64,000 bases of DNA from an uncultured Chromatiaceae bacterium (GCA_937978655.1 CALJUX010000017.1:10954-74953); one strand, 5' to 3'; positions 1 through 8,898 are shown, counted from the stretch's first letter. The notes: generated by a model not told the origin, from the letters alone. Program-made: numbers and translations.

Positions 1-130
1 GTTCAATCAGGTCTTTGGCATCGGGCAGATTGGCGGCTTCACCAACCAGCTGCAGCTGCGGATGCGCTGTCAGCAGGTTTTTCAGCTCCAGCCGGGCCAG
101 CCGTGAATCTTCAACAATGACACAACGCAT
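1..130 (-). CDS. Response regulator, N-terminal fragment (cut by window edge)
   Basis: The 43 visible residues begin MRCVIVEDSRLARLELKNLL, the start of a CheY-like receiver domain with the acidic pair (E-D) that binds magnesium. The ATG follows directly after the TGA of the kinase gene upstream, so the two are translationally coupled and form a two-component pair. A LytS-type kinase usually partners a LytTR-domain regulator, so a LytTR output domain is expected outside the window; that is inference. The phosphorylated Asp is not visible. Confidence 0.85.
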   Translation of the reverse strand, partial: MRCVIVEDSRLARLELKNLLTAHPQLQLVGEAANLPDAKDLIE

Positions 131-1288
131 TCAGACAGACTCCTGCAGTAGCGGGGTATTCAGTGGCAGATACAGCTGTGCACGCACCCAATCCGCGTCC
201 TGCACCAGGTTCAGCTGGGCCGCTGCGCCATATAACAACTGCAGCCGTTGGCGTAAATTGGTTAAGCCGGTGCCGGTGTTGTCCGGCTGTGGCGCTGCGG
301 CCTGAGTGGGGGCAGCAGCGGGCGCAGCCAGTTGCCCCGGATTACTGACTTGCAGCAGCCATTGTGAGTCGCTTAGCGTCTGGATCAAGATCTCGATACA
401 ACCGCCATCCCGGCGCTTTCCAATGCCATGTTTTACCGCATTTTCGACCAACAACTGCAACACCAGCCTCGGCACCAGCCGCTGCTGACACTCGGGCGCC
501 AGCTGCAGCCGCCATTGCAGACGCTGTTCATATTGAATATGTAATAACGCCAGATAGTCATCCAGCACTGACAGCTCCTGCGCCAGCGGCACCAGAGCCT
601 GGGTCTGCGGTTGAATCTGATAGCGCAGTAAATCAGCAAAATGGCTCAGCATCAGCCGGGCATTTTGTTGATCTTCGAGGATCAGCGCGCGGATATTATT
701 GATACAGTTGAACATAAAATGCGGGCTGAGCTGCGCTAACAAACTGCTGAGCTGCGCTTGTATCATATTGCGCTCCAGCGTCTGGCGCAGCTGTTCGCTG
801 CGGCGTAAATCGAGCTGGCGGCTTAAAGTCAGATACAACATACTCCAGAACAGATACAACAGCGCCAGCAGCGGTGCTTTAGAGCCCAGCGGTTGTGCAT
901 CAAACCAGTCAAAAGGCACCGACTGCCACAGCACCGGCAACTGCGCCAATGGCCATAACATCCAATAGTGCAGCACATCAACGCTGAGCGCAGCGACGAG
1001 GGTGCTGAACACCAACAAACCCAGCGTCTGCAGCTGACTGTGTGGCCGGCGGCGCCAGCGCTGATAATGGGGCCGCAGCAGCACAGTGCCGCCAAGCGCC
1101 AGCACGAGCAATAACAGCGCCGGTAACAGGGTGTGCAGCGTCAGCGGCTCATCACTGGCGACAATCAGCAGTTGCAGCAGGGCAAACAGGCTCCAGCCGG
1201 CCAGCTGATAGAGCCAGAAATGACTGGTCAGTTGCTGTGGCAGGTGCTTCGCGCCGTCTGGCTCAGCCATCGCTGCGCGTTCTGGCAT
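131..1288 (-). CDS. LytS-type sensor histidine kinase
   Basis: 385 residues. The N-terminal half (about residues 25-160) is hydrophobic with four to five probable membrane segments and no clear periplasmic domain. It is followed by a His_kinase domain with the motif LSPHFMFNCINN, in which His190 is the likely phospho-acceptor, and an ATP-binding domain with LLVENAVKHG (N box) and GTGLTNLRQRL. This layout is that of the LytS/YehU/AlgZ family. The start ATG overlaps the TAA of the upstream adaptor gene (TAATG), and the stop abuts the regulator's ATG, so adaptor, kinase and regulator form one operon. The signal is unknown. A Pro/Ala/Gln-rich insert sits just before the GTGL box. Confidence 0.88.
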   Translation of the reverse strand: MPERAAMAEPDGAKHLPQQLTSHFWLYQLAGWSLFALLQLLIVASDEPLTLHTLLPALLLLVLALGGTVLLRPHYQRWRRRPHSQLQTLGLLVFSTLVAALSVDVLHYWMLWPLAQLPVLWQSVPFDWFDAQPLGSKAPLLALLYLFWSMLYLTLSRQLDLRRSEQLRQTLERNMIQAQLSSLLAQLSPHFMFNCINNIRALILEDQQNARLMLSHFADLLRYQIQPQTQALVPLAQELSVLDDYLALLHIQYEQRLQWRLQLAPECQQRLVPRLVLQLLVENAVKHGIGKRRDGGCIEILIQTLSDSQWLLQVSNPGQLAAPAAAPTQAAAPQPDNTGTGLTNLRQRLQLLYGAAAQLNLVQDADWVRAQLYLPLNTPLLQESV

Positions 1289-2361
1289 TATTCATAATTC
1301 AGCACGCTGCGACCGCCTTCGGGCTTAGATTCTACATTCACCGCCTGGCCATTTTGCAGGCCATGTTGACCACGGATCACCACTTTGTCGGCTGGGCGTA
1401 GCGCAGATTCCACGATGTAATGCGTATCCAACGTCGACAAAATTTTCAGCGGCACCCGTTCAACGTGATTGTCGGCTGTCACTTTCCAGGTGCGGAATAC
1501 TTCACCTTCCAGTTCAATCGCTTCATTTGGCACTTTGGTGATAGTGTCGGATTGCACTTGCATATCGATAATCTGCACCTGACCGACCAGTAAGTTACTG
1601 CGATCCTGCGCCGGGTGGTCAAAATACAAAGTCAGATGCTCGGCTTTCGCATCAAGCTGCTGGCTGACTTCCCGCAGTTTCAGCGGCTTGCCTTGCAGAA
1701 TAAACTGATGGCGTTGCAGCTCGGCATTGCTGCTGTAGCTGATGACCGGTAACAAACATTCCAGCTGTTTATTTTGCGTCGACAGTAGCTGCATGATGGG
1801 CTGACCTTCGACGAGCTGCGAGCCGGGTTCGGAGCTGACACTCATCACCTGCGCATCAAAAGGCGCGAAGTGGCTTAAGCGTTTGTGTTTCATTTGCGCC
1901 AGCTGCAGTTCCTGCTCCAGCCGCTGGATTTTCAGCTCTGAACTGTCGAGCTGAAACTTCAGATTATTGATTTCGCTGGCGGCGGTGAGGCCGGATTTGC
2001 TCAGCCGGTTCATCCGGTGAAATTCTTCACTGGCAAAATTTTTCGCCACCCGCGCTGATTCAATGTCGGTTTTGATGAGATTAATTTGCCGTTGCAGGTA
2101 GGCGTCGTCCTGTTTGGCGACCAGCTGACCTTTTTTAACTGAGCTGCCAACCGGTAACATCTGCAGCAGTTCGGCGGTAGCGTGGCTGGAAATGCGGTAA
2201 CTTTGTGGGGCTGTGATGGTGCAGTTCAGTGGATGCACCACCGCGGCATGGTGCGCCAGCACCACGTCGGTTAACACGGTTTTGTCGGCAGCTGCGCTGC
2301 TAAAAGCCCACAACAAGGCAGAGGCGGCAACAAACCGCAAATGATCAGGCTTTAACAACAC
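1288..2361 (-). CDS. HlyD/MacA-like periplasmic adaptor (membrane fusion protein)
   Basis: About 357 residues from a GTG at 2361; a TTG three bases further in is an equal alternative, since GGGAG at 2366-2370 fits either. This start gives a signal peptide (RFVAASALLWAFSSAAA). The reading frame stays open upstream into thiH, but that longer form has no signal peptide at its N-terminus and runs through a promoter-like site. After a lipoyl-like half motif (PVGSSVKKGQLVAKQDD) comes a long alpha-helical hairpin, the second lipoyl half (FAPFDAQVMSV...PGSQLVEGQ) and beta-barrel segments, the order of RND/ABC efflux adaptors. No pump gene lies next to it; instead it heads an operon with a two-component pair. 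Substrate unknown. Confidence 0.75.
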   Translation of the reverse strand: MLLKPDHLRFVAASALLWAFSSAAADKTVLTDVVLAHHAAVVHPLNCTITAPQSYRISSHATAELLQMLPVGSSVKKGQLVAKQDDAYLQRQINLIKTDIESARVAKNFASEEFHRMNRLSKSGLTAASEINNLKFQLDSSELKIQRLEQELQLAQMKHKRLSHFAPFDAQVMSVSSEPGSQLVEGQPIMQLLSTQNKQLECLLPVISYSSNAELQRHQFILQGKPLKLREVSQQLDAKAEHLTLYFDHPAQDRSNLLVGQVQIIDMQVQSDTITKVPNEAIELEGEVFRTWKVTADNHVERVPLKILSTLDTHYIVESALRPADKVVIRGQHGLQNGQAVNVESKPEGGRSVLNYE

Positions 2362-2391
2362 AGCGCTCCCGATGTCAGTACTACAAGGTTT

Positions 2392-2420
2392 CTTATACCC
2401 AAAACAGATGGGATTGACCA
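2392..2420 (-). promoter_or_regulatory. Candidate sigma-70 promoter for the adaptor/kinase/regulator operon
   Basis: Reading the minus strand, TGGTCA (2415-2420) and TATAAG (2392-2397) are separated by 17 bases and lie about 30 bases before the GTG start. This is a reasonable match to the sigma-70 consensus and supports the short start. It lies between the thiH stop and the adaptor, so the operon need not depend on thi transcription. Confidence 0.5.
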
Positions 2421-2504
2421 GCACCGGGCGCGATGAGTTCCCGCCAACATCAGTTCGCCGGCGATTTTTCGCGAATTTCCTCAGGCCGGCGAGCGCTTCT
2501 GCTC

Positions 2505-3641
2505 TTAACGCCCTAGCAGCGGATGCCAGTCCTGCCAAACTGGCGCAATACCACTCGCTCGCAACATCGCCGCAATATCTGCCGGGCTGCGCTCATCGTC
2601 GATACTAAACTGCGCCAGGCTTTGCGGCGCCACCGCGTAACCACCGGGTTGGGTTTTACTGCCGGCGCTGGCGCTGCAGGCAATGCTGGTCAGCAATAAG
2701 TCGCGAAGCGCCGGGCTGTCGCGGGTGGAAATACTCAGGCTCAGCTCAGGCGCAAAAATTTTCAGCGCACACAATAGCTGCAGATAATCGCGGTCTGACA
2801 CGCCGCTGTGCTGCGTGCTTTGGCCGGCACAGGGTTTTAACCTGGGCAGCGCCACGCTAAACGCCAGCTGATACCAGTGCTGTTGCAAAAAGCGCAGATG
2901 CTGCGCCAGCACCAGCACGTCGGTGCGCCAGTCGCTCAGGCCCAGCAATACGCCCATCCCAAGCTGGGCGATGCCGGCCTGAGCCACCCGTGCGGGTGCA
3001 GCCAACCGATTGGCCATGTCGGCTTTGGCGCCAAAAGTATGATGGCGGGCGTAACTTTGCGGGTCATAAGTTTCCTGATACAGCATCACCGCATCGATAC
3101 CGGCGCTGCGCAGCTGCTGATAATCACTGACATCAAGCGGCTGTGACTCCAGCATCAGCCTGGCTACCTGCGGGCGCAGCGCCTGCGTCACTTGCAGTAA
3201 ATAATCGACGCCGGCTTTACGGGAATGTTCACCGGTCACCAGCAGGATTTGCGCTATCCCCAGCGCCTGAATGGTGGCGGTTTCCAGCAATGCTTCGTCG
3301 ACGGTTAAAATGCGCCGTTTTACCGCCACACTTCGGGAAAAACCACAATAACTGCATTCGTTGCTACACAGATTCGACAGGTAGAGCGGGGCAAACAACG
3401 ACAGGGTGCGGCCGCTGCGCTGGCGTTTCAGCTGCGTGGCTCGCGCCAGCATCTGCGGTAAAAATTCGGTTGCGGCCGGGCTTAATAACGCCTGTAAGTC
3501 AGCAAAGGTCGGTTTTGCACTGTTAAGCGCCCGTTGTACTGCCGCCCGGTCCGGCAGGCAACTTTGTGCTTTGAGGCTGTCAAATTGCTGTTGGGTTAGT
3601 TGGAAAGGTTCAGGAATTTGTTTTGCGATTGAGATTGGCAT
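2505..3641 (-). CDS. thiH: 2-iminoacetate synthase ThiH
   Basis: 378 residues, matching the usual length. ThiH is a radical SAM enzyme that cleaves tyrosine to dehydroglycine (2-iminoacetate), which ThiG uses to build the thiazole ring of thiamin. The CSNECSYCGFS segment carries the CxxxCxxC cluster motif, and the protein keeps the family's YQETYDP and QPGGY segments. The start ATG overlaps the thiG TGA (TGATG), so it is coupled to thiG and is the last gene of the thi operon. Use of ThiH rather than the oxidase ThiO is the enterobacterial arrangement. Confidence 0.95.
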   Translation of the reverse strand: MPISIAKQIPEPFQLTQQQFDSLKAQSCLPDRAAVQRALNSAKPTFADLQALLSPAATEFLPQMLARATQLKRQRSGRTLSLFAPLYLSNLCSNECSYCGFSRSVAVKRRILTVDEALLETATIQALGIAQILLVTGEHSRKAGVDYLLQVTQALRPQVARLMLESQPLDVSDYQQLRSAGIDAVMLYQETYDPQSYARHHTFGAKADMANRLAAPARVAQAGIAQLGMGVLLGLSDWRTDVLVLAQHLRFLQQHWYQLAFSVALPRLKPCAGQSTQHSGVSDRDYLQLLCALKIFAPELSLSISTRDSPALRDLLLTSIACSASAGSKTQPGGYAVAPQSLAQFSIDDERSPADIAAMLRASGIAPVWQDWHPLLGR

Positions 3642-4423
3642 CAGGACAACCCCGCCAATAACTGAGCAAATCCCGGCTCTAACGGGCTGCTGGCCTGCGC
3701 TCGGGTCTGTTTTATCCCAAGGCCACTTTGCTGCGCCAGTACGCCGGCCTCCACCGCCAAACGAAACGCCTGCGCCATCAGCACCGGATCTGCGCTTGAG
3801 GCAATCGCGGTATTCACCAGCACCGCGCTGGCACCCAGTTCGAGCGCAAGCGTCGCGTCTGACGGCGCACCGATGCCGGCATCAATAATCACCGGGATAT
3901 TGGCCTGCTCGATAATAATCTCCAGCATGGCGCGGTTTTGCAGGCCCTGATTGGAGCCAATCGGTGCACCGAGCGGCATCACAGCGGCGCAGCCGGCTTG
4001 TTCCAGCTGTTTGCAATGCAGTGGGTCGGCGCTGCAATAAGGCAACACGACAAAACCCAAATTGCACAGCTGCTCGGCCGCTTTGAGCGTCTCCCGCGGG
4101 TCCGGCAGCAGATACTTTGGCTCCGGATGGATTTCTAATTTCAGCCAGTGGGTGCCGACCGCTTCACGCGCCAGCAGGGCGGCTTGCACTGCTTCTTCTG
4201 CCGTGCGGGCGCCCGAGGTATTGGGTAATAACTGCACGCCAAGCGCCTGCAGCGGACTGAATACATCATCGAGCGGCGCGCCGGGTTGCAGGCGTTTGAG
4301 TGCCAGTGTCACCAGTTCAGTGCCACTGGCCCGCACGGCTTGTTGCATCTGCAAAGCGCTTTGAAACTTACCGCTGCCAAGCAGCAAGTGCGAGTGAAAG
4401 GTCTTTCCGGCAATTGTCAGCAT
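3641..4423 (-). CDS. thiG: Thiazole synthase ThiG
   Basis: 260 residues from the ATG at 4423, which has an ideal GGAGG site five bases upstream inside the end of thiS; a start 15 bases earlier is possible but would overlap thiS. ThiG is a TIM barrel that condenses deoxyxylulose 5-phosphate, dehydroglycine and ThiS thiocarboxylate into the thiazole phosphate. The Schiff-base lysine is visible in HWLKLEI (about Lys95), as are the phosphate-binding segments near the C-terminus (DAGIGAPSDA, VLVNTAIA). It overlaps thiH by one base. Confidence 0.95.
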   Translation of the reverse strand: MLTIAGKTFHSHLLLGSGKFQSALQMQQAVRASGTELVTLALKRLQPGAPLDDVFSPLQALGVQLLPNTSGARTAEEAVQAALLAREAVGTHWLKLEIHPEPKYLLPDPRETLKAAEQLCNLGFVVLPYCSADPLHCKQLEQAGCAAVMPLGAPIGSNQGLQNRAMLEIIIEQANIPVIIDAGIGAPSDATLALELGASAVLVNTAIASSADPVLMAQAFRLAVEAGVLAQQSGLGIKQTRAQASSPLEPGFAQLLAGLS

Positions 4424-4424
4424 C

Positions 4425-4625
4425 TTAACCTCCGGCAACCAGCTGAAAAATTTCGATATGGTGGTCCTGCTCTGTTGATAGCGGCGTTTGTGCCCACAAC
4501 ACCCGCGGCAGCAATTGGCGGTTCAGCACCAGCGCCACGCCCTGCGGCGGCAGTGCCAGCTGCTGCGCCAGGTCTGCCAGCGTGGCGGCTTGCAGCGGGC
4601 TTTGTTGTTGATTGATATACAGCAT
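4425..4625 (-). CDS. thiS: Sulfur carrier protein ThiS
   Basis: 66 residues, a ubiquitin-like fold protein ending in the obligatory Gly-Gly (VAGG). ThiF adenylates this C-terminus and it is then converted to a thiocarboxylate that donates sulfur to the thiazole. The ATG at 4625 overlaps the thiF TGA (TGATG); a TTG one codon upstream is unlikely to be used. The thiF-thiS-thiG order matches the functional relay. Confidence 0.95.
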   Translation of the reverse strand: MLYINQQQSPLQAATLADLAQQLALPPQGVALVLNRQLLPRVLWAQTPLSTEQDHHIEIFQLVAGG

Positions 4626-5488
4626 CAAACTGCTCCTTGTTGAGCCGTACCACAGCAGGCACAGCCTGGGTTGGCGTGAAGCGGGTACCAGTGAAAACCA
4701 ATGTGATTGCCACTTGCAGCGAAGCGGCCGTAGTGTCCGAAAGGCACTGGATTTGCCTGCCCGAAGGGGATTGGGTTTGCGGGCCCGAAGGGTACTGAAT
4801 TTGCCTGGCCGAAGGGCACTGCGTCTGAGGCGTCAGTGGGTCCAGTCTGTAAATACTGCAACAACAACCAGACCAGCTGCTGGGCGGTCAACGTCACCAG
4901 CGCCGGGTCCACGCCCAGGCTTCGGCAGTTTTGCAGCACCTGCCAGTCGGGGTCGACCAGACATTGATAACAGGCGCTGTACTGATTCAGCAGATACAGC
5001 TGCGCTGAAGTACCGCTGACGGCGCCGGCAAACAGCGGTTTGCCGGTTTCGCGCGCCAGCCGGTTCAGTTGCAGCCGGGTCGGCAGGTTGTCGCTGCAAT
5101 CGACCAGCACATCACAATCGGCGGCGAGTTCCCGCAGCCTTTGTTCATCCGGCCGGCCTTGCACCTCCTGCAGCTGCGGGTGTGGGTTGTGCTGGCGCAG
5201 CCGCGCTGCGGCAACTTCAGCTTTGGGTTTGCCGATATCGCTGGTCTGGTATAGCTGCTGGCGTGGCAGATTGGACAATTCGACGTTATCGCCATCAATC
5301 AGCGTCAGTGCGCCCACGCCGGCACTGACCAGCGTGGTTGCAACAGGACAACCCAGCCCGCCAAGCCCAAGGACCAGCACCCGTGCCTGCTTCAGCCGCA
5401 GCTGCCGGGCTTCGGCGGTCTCGCCCAGCATCAGACTGCGGCTGTAGCGGATAAATTCGGCATCTGACAGTCGGGTCTCAGTGTGCAT
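4625..5488 (-). CDS. thiF: ThiS adenylyltransferase ThiF with a repeat-containing insert
   Basis: 287 residues from the ATG at 5488, which has GGAGG at 5495-5499. The frame remains open upstream through thiDE, but that part is a shadow. The protein has the E1-type fold: nucleotide site VLGLGGLGCPVA, the DGDNVELSNLPRQ segment, zinc cysteines in ACYQC and near the C-terminus (CACC), and NCRSLGV holding the cysteine that carries sulfur in E. coli ThiF. It is about 35 residues longer than E. coli ThiF because of a PFGQAN-type eight-residue repeat (4738-4833) placed between the last helix and the final strand. MoeB is the nearest alternative, but the operon context argues for ThiF. Confidence 0.92.
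   Translation of the reverse strand: MHTETRLSDAEFIRYSRSLMLGETAEARQLRLKQARVLVLGLGGLGCPVATTLVSAGVGALTLIDGDNVELSNLPRQQLYQTSDIGKPKAEVAAARLRQHNPHPQLQEVQGRPDEQRLRELAADCDVLVDCSDNLPTRLQLNRLARETGKPLFAGAVSGTSAQLYLLNQYSACYQCLVDPDWQVLQNCRSLGVDPALVTLTAQQLVWLLLQYLQTGPTDASDAVPFGQANSVPFGPANPIPFGQANPVPFGHYGRFAASGNHIGFHWYPLHANPGCACCGTAQQGAV
4738..4833 (-). repeat. 24-bp degenerate tandem repeat inside thiF (about 3.5-4 copies)
   Basis: On the plus strand the units begin CGAA at 4738, 4762, 4786 and 4810, exactly 24 bases apart. The first three are closely alike and the fourth diverges in its second half. The period is a multiple of three, so ThiF gains an octapeptide repeat of the VPFGQANP type without a frame change. 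Confidence 0.9.
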
Positions 5489-7058
5489 ACTGACCCTCCG
5501 CTGACAATGGCTGTTGCCACAGCGCCAGCAGTTGCCGGCAAGTGTCGCTGAGATCGGCGCTGTCGACGACAGCCCGCACCATCGCGGTGCCGGACAGGCC
5601 CATCGCCCGCAGCGCTGGCAGATGCGCCGCATTGATGCCACCAATGGCCACGGCCGGGATCTGCTGGCTCTGACACAGTTGCTGCTGGCGGGCGAGCAGA
5701 CGCAGCCCCTGCGGGATGGACGGCATGTCTTTGGTTGGGGTAGCAAACACATGGCCCAGCGCGATGTAAGAAGGTCGCAGCTGCAGCGCCTGCAGCAGCT
5801 CCAGATAACCGTGGGTGGAAATGCCAAGCCGCAGGCCGGCCTGTTGCAGTGCGCCAAGGTCCGCGTCATGTAAATCTTCCTGCCCCAGATGCACACCATA
5901 AGCACCAAGTTCCAGCGCCAGTTGCCAGTGGTCATTGATAAAGAGCTGCAGCTGATGTTGCTGGCCAAAGGCAATGGCGGCGCGAAGCTCCTGGACCAGC
6001 TGGGCACCAACGCTGGTTTTCAGTCTCAGTTGCACAGTGCGAACGCCTGCGGCGGCAACGGCAAACAACTGGCTGAAACTGCCAACCACCGGGTAAATAC
6101 CGGGCGCCTGCGCCAGCGGCGCAAAACCAGTAGCGGTCAGCGCAGCACCGGCCAGCGGACCACGCAGGCAGAGGCGTGCTTCCGGCGGGAGCGTCAGCGG
6201 CCAGCCAGCTCTTTGCAGTTGTTGTCGGGCAGTGGCCGGGCGTTGCAGGCATTGCTGTAAGTAAAGACTCGCCAGCACCAGTGCGTCGGGCAACAACATC
6301 GGCTGCGCCAAAGCACAGGCCAGCGCTGTGGCAAAACTGCAGCCGGTGCCGCGCCAACGCCCGCTTATCCGCAGTTTTTCCAGTTGCAGCGCGCTTTGCG
6401 GCGTGCCGGCCGCCAGTGTGTTGTTCAGCGTCTGTGCCGGCCAGAGTTTAAACGCCGGCGTGGCCGCCGGATGCAGGAACAACTGTTCTTGCAGCAGCTC
6501 GCCGCTGCCGTGGCCGTCTTTACACCAGATGGCTTTGACACCGGCGGCCAGCAGTAAATGCACCGCCAGCTTTGGCTCCGCAGCGGCGGGTAAACCAGCC
6601 AGCGCACGCAGTTCTGGCAAATTCGGCGTTAAGATGTCGGTCAGCGCCAATAACGGCGCAAACGCGGACGGACTCAAGCGTTGCAGGGCGCCGCCGCTAC
6701 TTGCCACTTGCACCGGATCGACAATGATCCAGACCTGCGGCTGTTGTTGCCTGAAGCGACGCAGCCAGTCGACAAGCAGCTCCAGCGTGCCACTGTCCGG
6801 CACCAGCCCTATTTTTATCGCCACCGGCAGCACCTGGCCAGGGGCCGTCAGGGCATCCAGTTGCGATTGCAGCACCGCAGGCGTTACCGGATTGACCGCC
6901 AGCACCGCGCCATTGTGTTGTGCGGTTACGGCGGTCAGCACAGTGGCAGCCGGCACTTGCAAATCCTGCGCGGTGGCGAGGTCGGCCTGAATGCCGGCCA
7001 AAGCACTGCAGTCCGAGCCGCCGATGAGCCAGATCAAACCAGGTTCAGGCAGGTGCAT
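5478..7058 (-). CDS. thiDE: Fused HMP-P kinase / thiamin-phosphate synthase (ThiD-ThiE)
   Basis: 526 residues. The N-terminal part (about 1-280) is a ribokinase-like ThiD: GGSDCSALAGIQAD, VDPV, and the nucleotide/anion-hole motif RGTGCSFATALA. The C-terminal part (about 320-515) is a ThiE TIM barrel: VQLRLK, FINDHWQLALELGAYGVHLGQEDL, ATPTKD and VAIGGI. Together they phosphorylate hydroxymethylpyrimidine phosphate and join it to the thiazole phosphate to give thiamin phosphate. The start at 7058 overlaps the thiC end by 14 bases, and thiF starts inside its end (11 bases). The ThiD half shows substitutions and should be checked for full activity, but the fusion is a known arrangement. Confidence 0.93.
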   Translation of the reverse strand: MHLPEPGLIWLIGGSDCSALAGIQADLATAQDLQVPAATVLTAVTAQHNGAVLAVNPVTPAVLQSQLDALTAPGQVLPVAIKIGLVPDSGTLELLVDWLRRFRQQQPQVWIIVDPVQVASSGGALQRLSPSAFAPLLALTDILTPNLPELRALAGLPAAAEPKLAVHLLLAAGVKAIWCKDGHGSGELLQEQLFLHPAATPAFKLWPAQTLNNTLAAGTPQSALQLEKLRISGRWRGTGCSFATALACALAQPMLLPDALVLASLYLQQCLQRPATARQQLQRAGWPLTLPPEARLCLRGPLAGAALTATGFAPLAQAPGIYPVVGSFSQLFAVAAAGVRTVQLRLKTSVGAQLVQELRAAIAFGQQHQLQLFINDHWQLALELGAYGVHLGQEDLHDADLGALQQAGLRLGISTHGYLELLQALQLRPSYIALGHVFATPTKDMPSIPQGLRLLARQQQLCQSQQIPAVAIGGINAAHLPALRAMGLSGTAMVRAVVDSADLSDTCRQLLALWQQPLSAEGQYAH

Positions 7059-8898
7059 CGGTGTGCTCCAGCGGTTGTGTGGCTAAAGTGCTGGCTTTGA
7101 CGGTCTGGTTCAGTTTCATTGAACAAAATTTGGGCCCGCACATGGCGCAGAACTCAGTGTCGGCACCTTCCGGCAGCGCCGCCTGGTAATAGGCTTTGGC
7201 GGTGTCGGGATCGAGTGATAAATGAAATTGGTCCAGCCAACGGAATTCATAACGCGCTTTGGACAAGGCGTTGTCGCGTAGCTGCGCGCCGGGATGACCT
7301 TTGGCTAAATCGGCGGCATGCGCAGCAATTTTGTAGGCGATCAGCCCTTGTTTGACATCTTCTTTATCCGGCAGGCCCAAATGCTCTTTGGGCGTGACAT
7401 AACACAGCATGGCGCAGCCAAACCAACCGATGAGCGCCGCGCCGATGCCGGAGGCGATATGGTCATAGCCCGGCGAAATGTCGGTGATAAGCGGGCCCAA
7501 GGTATAAAACGGCGCACCGTGGCAATGTTGCAGCTGCTCGGTCATATTGGCCTGCACTAATTGCAGCGGCACATGGCCCGGGCCTTCAATCATCACCTGC
7601 ACATCATATTCCCAGGCGATTTTGGTCAGTTCGCCCAAGGTGCGCAGTTCGGCAAACTGCGCGGCGTCATTGGCGTCGGCGACACAGCCGGGGCGCAGGC
7701 CATCGCCAAGGCTTAACGAAACGTCGTACTGCGCACAAATCTGACAAATTTCGGCAAAATGCTGATACAGAAAGTTTTCGCTGTCGTGCAGTTGGCACCA
7801 CTGCGCCAGAATAGCGCCGCCGCGTGAGACGATGCCGGTGATGCGCTTTGCCGTCAGCGGAATAAAATCTTTCAGTACACCCGCGTGAATGGTGAAGTAA
7901 TCGACGCCTTGCTCGGCTTGTTCAATTAACGTGTCGCGAAACAGCGCCCAGCTCAGTTTTTCCACATCACCACGCACTTTTTCCAGCGCCTGATAAATCG
8001 GCACTGTGCCAATCGGTACTGGTGAGTTACGTAAAATCCACTCGCGGGTCTGGTGAATATGCCGGCCGGTGGATAAATCCATCACAGTATCGGCGCCCCA
8101 ACGCACCGACCACAGCAGCTTTTCGACTTCTTCTTCGATACTGGAACTGACCGCCGAATTGCCGATATTGGCATTCACTTTAACCAGAAAATTGCGGCCG
8201 ATAATCATCGGCTCGGCTTCCGGGTGATTGATATTGGCCGGCAAAATGGCGCGGCCGGCGGCGATTTCGCTGCGAACAAATTCGGCGTCGATTTGTGCCG
8301 CAATACCGGCACCAAAACTTTCACCGGCATGTTGTGGCGCTAAATCGCTGGCGGCCTGCAGCTGCGCCGCGCGCGCCATATTTTCCCGCAGCGCGACAAA
8401 CTGCATTTCCGGCGTGATGATGCCGGCGCGGGCATAAGCCAGCTGAGTCGGGCGACAACCGGGCCGCGCCTGCCGTACCGCATGACTAAACTGGCCTTGT
8501 TGTGCATCCAGTTCCACCGCTAAGGCCGACAGGGGCGCAGCGCAAGGCTCGGTATCACCTCGTGCAGCAATCCAGCCCGCCCGAAGTTTTGGCAAACCGC
8601 GGCTGACATCAGCCTGATAACCGGCATCACCATAAGGCCCGCTGCAGTCATAGAGGGAGACCGGCGCATTGGCGCTGCCATCCGGTGATGGATGTAACGC
8701 CACTTCACGGCAAGGCACCGCAACAGTGCCGTTAGCAATTTGGTGACCCGAGTCATCAGCGCTATGCAGGTAAATCCGGCGGGAACCGGTATAAGCGGCG
8801 GTTTTAAAGTCGGCAATAAACTGGCGCGCCGCTTCGCGTTTATCGCGACGGCTGGCCGGTGCTGCAGTGATTTTTGTTGTGGTAGTACAGTCAGACAT
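7045..8898 (-). CDS. thiC: Phosphomethylpyrimidine synthase ThiC
   Basis: 617 residues from the ATG at 8898 (GGAG upstream), close to the 631 of E. coli. The frame is open a further 125 codons, but these cross the leader and riboswitch and are not coding. ThiC rearranges aminoimidazole ribotide into the HMP pyrimidine using SAM and a 4Fe-4S cluster. The C-terminal cluster motif CAMCGPKFC is present, as are conserved NANIGNSAVSSSIEEEVEK, MDLSTGRHIH, RNSPVPIGTVPIYQ and EGPGHVP. First gene of the thi operon, under the TPP riboswitch. Confidence 0.97.
   Translation of the reverse strand: MSDCTTTTKITAAPASRRDKREAARQFIADFKTAAYTGSRRIYLHSADDSGHQIANGTVAVPCREVALHPSPDGSANAPVSLYDCSGPYGDAGYQADVSRGLPKLRAGWIAARGDTEPCAAPLSALAVELDAQQGQFSHAVRQARPGCRPTQLAYARAGIITPEMQFVALRENMARAAQLQAASDLAPQHAGESFGAGIAAQIDAEFVRSEIAAGRAILPANINHPEAEPMIIGRNFLVKVNANIGNSAVSSSIEEEVEKLLWSVRWGADTVMDLSTGRHIHQTREWILRNSPVPIGTVPIYQALEKVRGDVEKLSWALFRDTLIEQAEQGVDYFTIHAGVLKDFIPLTAKRITGIVSRGGAILAQWCQLHDSENFLYQHFAEICQICAQYDVSLSLGDGLRPGCVADANDAAQFAELRTLGELTKIAWEYDVQVMIEGPGHVPLQLVQANMTEQLQHCHGAPFYTLGPLITDISPGYDHIASGIGAALIGWFGCAMLCYVTPKEHLGLPDKEDVKQGLIAYKIAAHAADLAKGHPGAQLRDNALSKARYEFRWLDQFHLSLDPDTAKAYYQAALPEGADTEFCAMCGPKFCSMKLNQTVKASTLATQPLEHTDAPA

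Noticed and set aside
2440..2500. Possible terminator after thiH (TCGCCGGC and GCCGGCGA on the minus strand)
   Set aside because: The loop is about 22 bases and no T tract follows, so I could not support it as a terminator.
2362..2538. Longer adaptor protein starting inside thiH
   Set aside because: It would bury the signal peptide 60 residues inside and cross the promoter-like site at 2392-2420.
5489..6010. 174-residue N-terminal extension of ThiF
   Set aside because: It overlaps the ThiE part of thiDE in another frame. The ATG at 5488 has GGAGG and aligns with the family start.
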